DNA from: Glandiceps talaboti
Lineage: Eukaryota > Hemichordata > Enteropneusta > Spengelidae
Direction: 5' to 3'
Length of the DNA: 64,000 nt
NCBI RefSeq assembly: GCF_964340395.1
Contig: NC_135566.1
Coordinates: 6,484,501-6,548,500, forward strand
Shown here: positions 56,009 through 64,000 of the stretch, piece by piece
Layout: each line of letters begins with the position of its first letter
How positions within the stretch are numbered: the stretch's first letter is position 1
The notes under the pieces: generated by a model
The model's input: only the letters and a program-made list of their open reading frames with translations
Databases searched by the model: none
Told to the model about the DNA's origin: nothing
Made by a program: the position numbers and the translations under genes

Positions 56009-57264
56009 GTAAGTATGACAGTAGTTGGGTCAGATATTTAAACTGGTATTTCGATTTTAAAATTTTAGACGTATCTTGTCTTCAAAAATAAGACACAAAT
56101 CTGTGACTCGATGAGTGAATGAGCTTAAAGAATCTTCAACAATTAAAGCCATGAAAATGTTCACTTGTATAAATGATACCACTAGACACAGCGTGCCATT
56201 GTTTCGGCACGACTGACAGGGTCAAATCAAAGGCGATTATGTTTTGACAGGAGAAGGCCGTACAACAGCTGTAGGCCTCCCCGGATTCTTTGTGTTATAC
56301 GGTTGTAGTACTCTGGTGCACGGTAGTTGAATATAATCGTTCACCCAGCCTGACCCTGCAGACGCAGTATGCCGATGATGTCGCAGGACTGCGATTGAAA
56401 CAGGGCCCATACTTGCTGTCAACGGCCTGTTTTCGTAGTTAAATCGGTGCCCCAGTCATGACATTAACCGAGAAGTAACGTGACATGTTCAAATGAAACC
56501 TTTTAGTGGCCCCCTCCATCATTGTGTATCTTAAGATAGCATCAATGCCAATAAAAGTAGACGCTTACTAGGAATAATATAAAATCAGAACTGTGAGTTG
56601 GCTAAGTCAACTGACACAATTCCATCACTGTATACGTAATTACAGGCCCATACCGCGTTGGTCGCATTGACATTACATTATACATATAAATGATTTATAG
56701 AAATTTGAAGTGTGACACTTTTCATTCTGCATGTATGGCCACGTGTCTGCAATAATAATTCCAAGCATTGACTGAATTAATTCAATTTGTAGGATTTAAA
56801 TTGACTTCTGTACGACATGTAGAATCCTACATGAAAGTACACGTAGTTGTGAATTCATTACACTTGGTAGGCATGCAAAGCCAACTCGGTAGGCGATATT
56901 ATTGTCATCGAACTTGCAGGCCTTCTGTTCTGTGGTTATGTCGACGTCCTTGAGGATACCGTTGTCATAATTGGTTGCGTCTAGCCCTTGAAAGTTTGCC
57001 CACACATAAACCCCAGCAGATGCCAATGACCCTGTCAATTTACTGACGTTTTATAAAATGTGAAATGTTAGCTCTACCAGTCAAAACAAGATCGACGAAA
57101 GATACTAGTAGTGAAATTTGATTTTTTTTTATTCATGATGTAGCGTATGTAAGGACACCTTCATCATTAAGCTGAAAAATTATGAAATATTCTTCCCATG
57201 GGTAATATTTTCCTGTTGTACTTCCGCTTCATACAATTTCTACCCATAACCTCTTCCTCAGTAC

Positions 57265-57525
57265 AGTGGAAGCCAGTGAACCTGAAACATAACGTCGTGT
57301 GAATCGACAAAACATTGCTACATTTTTGGCACAAATTACCGTAAAGTGATCCACACCCAAAAATGATCAAACTGTAACAATTATTGTATGTAAAATTTAT
57401 ACTGCATCACACGATGAACACCTAGCAAAGTTAGTAAGGGTTTTCTCAAATAACAATAACAAGTAGCATTCTAGCAATATTAACATTGTTGTCGAACTAG
57501 ACAAGGTTGTGTTTCGGATTAACCA
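57265..57525. repeat. R2 dispersed repeat, foldback copy
   Basis: The plus-strand half (57265-57335) reads GGAAGCCAGTGAACCTGAAA, then TCGACAAAACATTGCTACAT. An inverted half (57425-57525) reads GTTAGTAAGGGTTTTC, then TAGCAATATTAACATTGTTG and TCGAACTAGACAAGG, and ends GTGTTTCGGATTAACC. The two halves make an imperfect foldback element. Confidence 0.6.
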
Positions 57526-58762
57526 GATTCATATATATTGTATGTGATATCAGGCCAGGTCCACAGTTGCTTAGCGATGCTATAGTAACAGCCATTATTG
57601 TGTACTATACTGGGGTTTTTCATGAGTAATGATTGTAAGCTTTGAGATTTTCCACCTTTGTGTGCAGTTATAACTTATAGAAATCCAGAAAATCAATCCA
57701 AACAATGAGGATTTTCTCTTCAGCATTGCGTGTGTATTGTCATTCCCCATCTTTTCATCAGAGAAATGACATGCTAGAACATGACAACAAACAAGCTCTA
57801 CCCAAGTATCAACGTATAATGTTGAATACTGGCGTTCGGGTTCTTTTGGCTAATTCCCAGATCAATTCCCAGACATTTTGCAATGTATAACCATACGTTT
57901 CACTAAAAGTGTGCATCTTACACCGAGTATACTTTTATCGCCTGCCATTTCTGTGACATGGGCGACAGGTTTAACATAAACATGTATACTACATAGCATA
58001 CGTTTGGTACTTTAGGTTGGCATGCCCAAACGTGGGTGTTCAAAACATGCCATTCGATTTACACTAAGTGAGTACAGCTGTTAAGTCCATAAATACATGT
58101 ACGGGTGTGCCGTAGTGAAGGTTTGCAGTTAATCAAAACATTCAAAAAGCGATCAATATTCACGTAAAGTATACATCGTCTTGTATTATCATACAGACTG
58201 TGTTTTGATTAACGGACATGAATGAGTTGCGTGTGAAAAGGCAAACAATGAGGATATTTTGAAAGTGATGTTTCATCAATTGGTCGCTTTTTTAAATATT
58301 AAACCACGCCACTTATGTTGACCCGATTTAATTTCAATGCTAAGTATTATCGAACAACCCCATCACTGAGATCTTGAAGATTGCGTTCTCAGCGTGTTAC
58401 GTTGTCGAGAAGTGAGAGAAGTGAGACGAGTCCGTGTAAAAATGTAATACTTTAACTCGAAAGTAAATTACGAACACGCCTGTTATCGGAAATCAGCATT
58501 CACTATTTATAATGCTTGTCTTGCTAATAATATAAATCCTAAGGTTTTTGACTACAAGAGGAGACAGTTCAAGGTCAAAGCGGTATCAGAGCTTGACCAT
58601 AGAAAGTACATTTAAATCAATGTAGTAGGGTGAAATTTAAATTGTTGTCTTCTCGCCATCTGCCTTTTCACGTTCTCATGTGTTCATTAACATTTCTCAG
58701 AACTAACCGATCGATTTATAACTAATACTACTGTCGAACACGCCCTTCGAATAATGAAATTT

Positions 58763-58934
58763 GTGGAGAATCAATATTATTACACATTATTGTGTTAGTG
58801 ATCAGTCAATAAACACGTTTATTGGGGTTGGTGGCGTCATGTGTTACATTAACATTTCTCAGAAATAACTGTGGAGAATCAATATTATTACACATTATTG
58901 TATTAGTGATCAGTCAATAAACACTATAATATTG
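58763..58934 (+). repeat. 108-bp-period tandem duplication
   Basis: GTGGAGAATCAATATTATTA through AGTGATCAGTCAATAAACAC occurs at 58763 and again at 58871 with one mismatch. Flanking CATTTCTCAGAA and GGTGTTGGTGGCGT segments are duplicated too, so about 1.8 units are present. Confidence 0.93.
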
Positions 58935-59336
58935 GTGTTGGTGGCGTAGGTGTTAACTAATTAGATAAGTAGATGTATTTGGCACTAAAGACACGTGTTT
59001 ACGTAATAAATACATGGAAATAACATTTCAAGTCTGTGTTATATAGTTATATTACTGAAGTATAATGTTACTGTAAATATGATGAAACCCAGGTGACCGT
59101 CAACAAGCGTTCAAACACCGGAATAGAATGGTAAAAAATACCAAGTAATACGAAAACACTTTTAGATAAATTTATCGTTTATTACATTTTCAATTTGTAA
59201 TTATGACGAGTATATAGTTGATTATCAATTGTCTGGTATGACGTCATTCGTCGCAATAATATAATAATAAAGACCAGCATGCGCAATTATTGCAAAAAGA
59301 AATGTTTACAGCATTAAAGGAACAAAATCAATGTTT

Positions 59337-59905
59337 GAACTGCTTCCATAATCCAGTTAAACTGAAACAACGTCGTCTGAAAACGACAAAAAAGTCATTA
59401 ACGTTTGCTACATTGAAATGTTTTTTTTAATCGTCTAGTTTTACAAAAATGTAAGTACAATGTTACAATGTAATCCTTTTTAGGAAGCTCACACAAAGAC
59501 AAATCTAATGTTTATAAGATTTTTCTGTTCAAACACTGCAATTTTAGTAACTTAAAGATTTATGTCGAGAGTATAAAAGGTCCTGTTTCAGGTTAAGTGG
59601 CTTCCATTGTAAATGATTTGGGCACGAGAAATTCCAATTCAAATGTTGCTATTGTATAGAAGTACATTATCATATTTCACAAATCAGAAAGGAACTATGG
59701 TTTCAGATACAACCATAAACTATTACTAGATACGATAGAAAAATTAACCTAAAAACCAACTGTCGTTTTGCTCGACAAATCTGACTAACACAGCTACATT
59801 TCATCATCTGGATTGACAAAGATCTCACAAATAGTTCTACCTTTTATTGTTTTGCTCGATAATTTTATACTAATATTGTTACATTTTATCGCCTGGGGCG
59901 GCATA
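59337..59905. repeat. R2 dispersed repeat cluster
   Basis: Left piece 59337-59440 (plus): CCAGTTAAACTGAAACA, ACGTTTGCTACATTGAAATG. Middle piece at 59570-59610 in reverse: GTCGAGAG, then GTCCTGTTTCAGGTTAAGTG plus GCTTCC. Right piece 59764-59905 (plus): two to three diverged units of TTTTGCTCGACAA, CTGACTAACACAGCTACATT, TATCGCCTGG. The arrangement suggests one or two nested or rearranged copies. Confidence 0.6.
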
Positions 59906-61040
59906 AATATAAATACAATTGTTCATTTTTATCGACCCGGATTACCTACTGACATTACTAACAACATGAAGCAGTGTTTATTGTACGAATTGTTGCCGAT
60001 TCACCAATTAGACAATGTTCTATTTAAGATTTACTGGCTTTCCTCGTACAACCATGCTATAATACACTGGAGAAGTCAGTTCAAAGGTTAAGTTTCGGAC
60101 GTCACAGAATATGCCATTTCTCATTGAGTCTTCCTTTGAAATCACCATGAGATAGATGTTGCAAAGAGAAAAATATGTTTGCTTTAAGCCTCCACAATCA
60201 CACAATCATTTGCCGTATCAAGGAGATCGGTACTGATCAGAAAGGCGTCTATAGAAGTGAATTTATATTCCAATTTCAAAAAGAAAATTTGTAACTGGTC
60301 AGAACGTGCACTAGCTACTAACCAATATAAGAGCTTTAACACTTCACTACATTAGCACTGTCTAACCATAAATCATATATCCTAACGCAGCATGACGACA
60401 TATTGAGTGTCTGTCGACATTTTGTTAAACCTTCGCCAGACATATAAACGTTATCAAGTGGACGAGCTATACTGATATGGCGTAACGCAAGGAAATAAAA
60501 AAAAACGCATTCTCAAAGCCGGGACTGAAATTAGCATATCTTGGTACTATGCAAATGATATGCAAATTAAAAGTAATTGCAGACAAGTTATCTACAAACT
60601 ATAGCAAACAGCATTTTGTGCATATGAATTCGTTGCGAAAGAACTATGAACTGAAAAGTCAAGAAAGGTCATAGACACATCATTACAGATATGCAATTTG
60701 TTCTGTTTTGGATCTTATCCTTGATATGGCATGAAAAATTAACCATAATTGTGTATAATACGATCATATGTAATGTGCCAGTAATATAACGCCAAAATCG
60801 TTTTGTAGCATATTTTTTTTTTACTTTTTTTTCAAAATGTATTTGTTACGAGAAGAAATGCCAATTTTGGATTATCTTATGCACAATGTTTACTCCTAGT
60901 GGGTTGGGCTGGTGATATACCCATCATGACGAGTACTCGGATCGATTATTTTTTTGCTTTCACTCTTTTGACGTTTGTCATATGCAATCAGTATTTGAAA
61001 CCGTATTTCGTAGGTAATTTTATCTTCTCAAGCCAAAGTA

Positions 61041-61095
<55 letters not shown>

Positions 61096-61114
61096 CGACG
61101 ACGACGACGATGAT
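61041..61114. repeat. (GAT)n-(GAC)n microsatellite
   Basis: About 18 GAT and five GAC trinucleotides. It yields a poly-Asp tail on a 73-codon ORF that is not considered a gene. Confidence 0.97.
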
Positions 61115-62737
61115 TCATAATACGTAACTTTATCTCTGCAAACGAAGGTTTACTCAGAATTGAGTGTGTTTTTTGACATCGCGTTTCGGTAATCACAGGA
61201 ATAATAATCTAACGAAACTGAAATAAAGAAGACAGTTTTATTTGACGTCAATGACAAGAGTGTTAGTCAATATTTTGGTCTTAATTAAACCAAATTTGAT
61301 ATGTATAGGTAGGTATATGTTTAAAGAAATTCGGCTCATGCTAGCCTTGCTCCAAAATGAATTACAAACCTATAGGACGTGCATAAATGCGACTATGGCG
61401 CGGGGCAGTTGACTTCCTAATCACTGTCAGCATGTGTACAGATTTTTCAGTGATGAGTTTGGATTAAACATCACATTAACTGATATTAAAGCCAGACGTG
61501 AAAACATAAAAAATGAATATATGAATAACACAAAATACAAATTAACTTTCTGAATAATTAAGCAATTCACTATCCTTGAATCCATTATATTTACCATTGA
61601 AATCGTCAAAATCTGTTTATGAAGTCCCAATTGCTACATTTCGCGGTGATAAAGAGGGTAATACAAAAGTAGAAATAGAAATGAATAAACTGAAATTGAA
61701 GAAGACGAACACGCGAATTCCCATGATACCGTCACATAAAGCCATGTAGCCAATAGTGATCAGATAATATTGTATGCATGGTTAAAAGGGTCAGCTACGT
61801 TGTCTATGACGTACAGCTGTGGTTCGAACTGACTCTGGGACAGGCGTGTGCAAGTTACATTTGGCCTTATTTGTCAGGCTTTCAGGTATTCAAAATTCAA
61901 AAACTGCATTTGGTTCACAAAATCCATTACTAGTAATAAAGTGGTGTTGTCTGTAGTTTAGCTAAATTCTCCCACATAAATCGCGTGACCAAATCTCACC
62001 GCCCATTTTTTTGGAAATGCTGCAAACGTTTCATGGCGTATTGCTTATTTGTTTACATGTAATGAGCACCTTTAAAACGCACCTTAGGCAATTAAAAATA
62101 ACATTACATTTTCAACCCTTTTTGAAAGCCTTACTTTCGTCATATATTAGAAGTGTGGTGAAGTGAAATTTCAAGTCAATAAAAACGTTCATTATTATCA
62201 TTTCGAGACAGAATCCTTCATTTTTGAGAATGGTATGTTAAATTAGTCGATCTTCCTTTAGAATAAATATTTTCACTTTACTGATGAATGTGGACACATT
62301 AACATTGCAATTCTTTCATTCGCAATGATGGATTTCATCTTTGCAATGATCAGAATCATGTTATGGTACTCGTTGTTGCATCTGTTTCTATGGAGATTAC
62401 TCTTAAAGTATTGTAAAGTGCATTTCTTCATCTACAATATGTCACATTGACTGAAAAGTAAAATTGATGTATATTTAAAAATCGATATGTAAGTACGATT
62501 GTGAGACATCATTATAGAATTTCAAAGGTTTAGTTACATATGCTAGAATGTTAAATCGACATGCATATTAAAAATATACATTGTGAAGCATCGTCGAAGA
62601 ATACTTCGAACTCTCGACGGCAACGGCAACGGCAATCCCCTCGGCACCATTTTTACAAGGGAAAGAAGTAATGGTGGGAACAAATCGTAGGAGTTGCGTT
62701 ACATTCTGTAAACACTGACTGTAAATTATCCACAACA

Positions 62738-62817
62738 GAAGCCAGTTAACCTGAAAAAGGACATTGCCTGGCTCGACAACAGGCGTACTAACATTGCTAC
62801 ATTTTATCGTCTAGCAG
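62738..62817 (+). repeat. R2 dispersed repeat, compact plus-strand copy
   Basis: GAAGCCAGTTAACCTGAAAA, GGACATTGCCTGGCTCGACA, ACTAACATTGCTACATTTTA, TCGTCTAGC in direct succession. This is the cleanest single-unit copy in the window. Confidence 0.7.
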
Positions 62818-63818
62818 CAATAACTTATTATAGAATTAGTCATTTACATTTTAACCCCACTGTGGATGCGGGTCACAGACAGGAATCCAGGATAGTTCCT
62901 GCAAATAAATGTTGAGAAAATGCAGCACTGTCAGTATGGCTTTTATTGAAATTCTATTTGATGACCAGATTTCCACGCTTATTGTTCTGTAAATGTGTGC
63001 GTGACTAAGATACAATGTTAATAACAACGATCGTCATGTAACGAAGTAACGAAGATTACCTTACTCCTTTTACACTCTAATTTCCCCCACAAAATTAGTT
63101 TTATGGTACTGAAAATAGCTCTTGAAAGGTTTTCCGCTCCAAGATTATTTCCTATACAATGTATTTCCTGTATTTACTCCATGTTAAATTACATTGATGG
63201 AACTATAAGCTTTTAGACTAATGTCTGTTTGTAGTCGTTGCCCTCAGGCATTCGATTATCATTTTTGCAGTGTTCCTATCTCGTGTTCGTTGTCCTCGCT
63301 CATTTACATTGATTCCCTTTATATTTACGAGCTGCATTCGTTTAAAAACGTTTAAAAATCCTTTAAAGGTTACAAATCTACAATCAATCTAACCTTTTAT
63401 TCAAAACAAATGGTCACTTGTAGGTAGTACTAAATGTTATAAATGTATAGTTATGTTTTTATTGTCCAAGGGTTGACTGTTCAGGTAGAAAGCAATAAAT
63501 CACGTCTTATTATTTTATTCTGTTTAGTGGGTCAGGGCAATATCAAAGTTACGACTACCATTATTTCATAATAGTGCAATAAAACTGTTCCAATCAACTA
63601 TAAATATGCAAGATTCTGACATACATGTGTATCCACAAATGGGTAGAGTGGTTAGAATATAAAGATCTACCTAGAAATTAACATTTACTTCTTCAATGTT
63701 AGAGATCTTATAAATTGTAGTACCACAAAGTTTTGGTTCAAGAGTCTAATACTTTCTAAGGCATGCCGAAATCATAATAGCTGAACATTATTGTTACACC
63801 TTTCAGCCATGTTTTGTC

Positions 63819-63821
63819 ATG

Positions 63822-63859
<38 letters not shown>
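63819..63859. repeat. (CA)n microsatellite
   Basis: About 19 CA units. Confidence 0.96.
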
Positions 63860-63862
<3 letters not shown>

Positions 63863-64000
63863 TTTTTTGCTAACAGTTTAGACTGGTATTACCCACAACT
63901 TCATTGGAAAGCTGTGGGAGCTCGAGACAGTGTATCTTCATAATCATTACAGCCTTGTAACATCACCTAAATTATAGTGTTTGTCTCTTCACCAAGGTTA

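Larger units (their letters stand above)
56009..64000 (+). other. Probable first intron of the sulfotransferase gene
   Basis: Starts with consensus donor GTAAGTATG at 56009. No following exon with a sulfotransferase motif (KTH-like segment or 3'-PB) was found by eye, so the intron may exceed 8 kb. Content: R2 copies, a 108-bp tandem duplication, a (GAT)n array, a CA array, and AT-rich unique sequence. ORFs of 60-92 codons inside have no domains. Confidence 0.45.

Noticed and set aside
60899-61120. 73-codon ORF with a hydrophobic segment and poly-Asp tail
   Set aside because: The tail is a GAT microsatellite and the rest has no domain or splice context. Too weak to call.
61740-61840. tRNA gene suggested by a GGTTCGAAC motif at about 61820
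   Set aside because: No A-box at the right spacing and no acceptor-stem pairing.
56009-64000. Search for the second sulfotransferase exon
   Set aside because: No acceptor followed by a recognisable KTH-like or 3'-PB segment was found by eye. The 61-codon ORF at 57705 does not match the family.

Overview
This looks like nuclear DNA from an animal, most likely a marine invertebrate. It is AT-rich, gene-poor and full of microsatellites. It holds an intronless class-A neuropeptide-type receptor, an intron-split Golgi-type sulfotransferase exon with good splice signals, a CR1/L2/Jockey-type non-LTR retrotransposon and several families of short non-coding elements. Nothing bacterial is present: there are no operons, no dense ORFs and no Shine-Dalgarno spacing. 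The phylum cannot be fixed from the sequence. A hemichordate, amphioxus or lophotrochozoan source would fit, but that is inference.

Layout. 0-41 kb is almost entirely non-coding: diverged interspersed repeats (family R1), local duplications, long TA, CATA and CA arrays, foldback and MITE-like elements, and at 28.3 kb an inverted pair of complete type I hammerhead ribozyme sequences. 41.5-42.6 kb carries the receptor as one exon. It has a splice acceptor just 5' of the start codon and a 312-bp inverted-repeat element about 360 bp further upstream. 46.6-49.9 kb is a minus-strand non-LTR retrotransposon with an uninterrupted endonuclease/reverse-transcriptase ORF and a short hexamer-repeat tail. 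50-55 kb holds long CT, GA, CAGA and GT arrays plus copies of repeat families R1 and R2. 55.6-56.0 kb is the first coding exon of a WSCD-like sulfotransferase (signal anchor, poly-Q stem, PAPS-binding motif), ending at a consensus splice donor. The rest, to 64 kb, is probably its first intron and contains several R2 copies and a 108-bp tandem duplication.

The receptor and the sulfotransferase are ordinary host genes with no visible functional link. The most notable non-coding items are the back-to-back hammerhead ribozymes, which place one ribozyme on each strand, and the two apparently unnamed dispersed families R1 (four copies, about 210-310 bp) and R2 (foldback and tandem-unit element, several copies). 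No searches could be run, so subfamily names and novelty are unverified.
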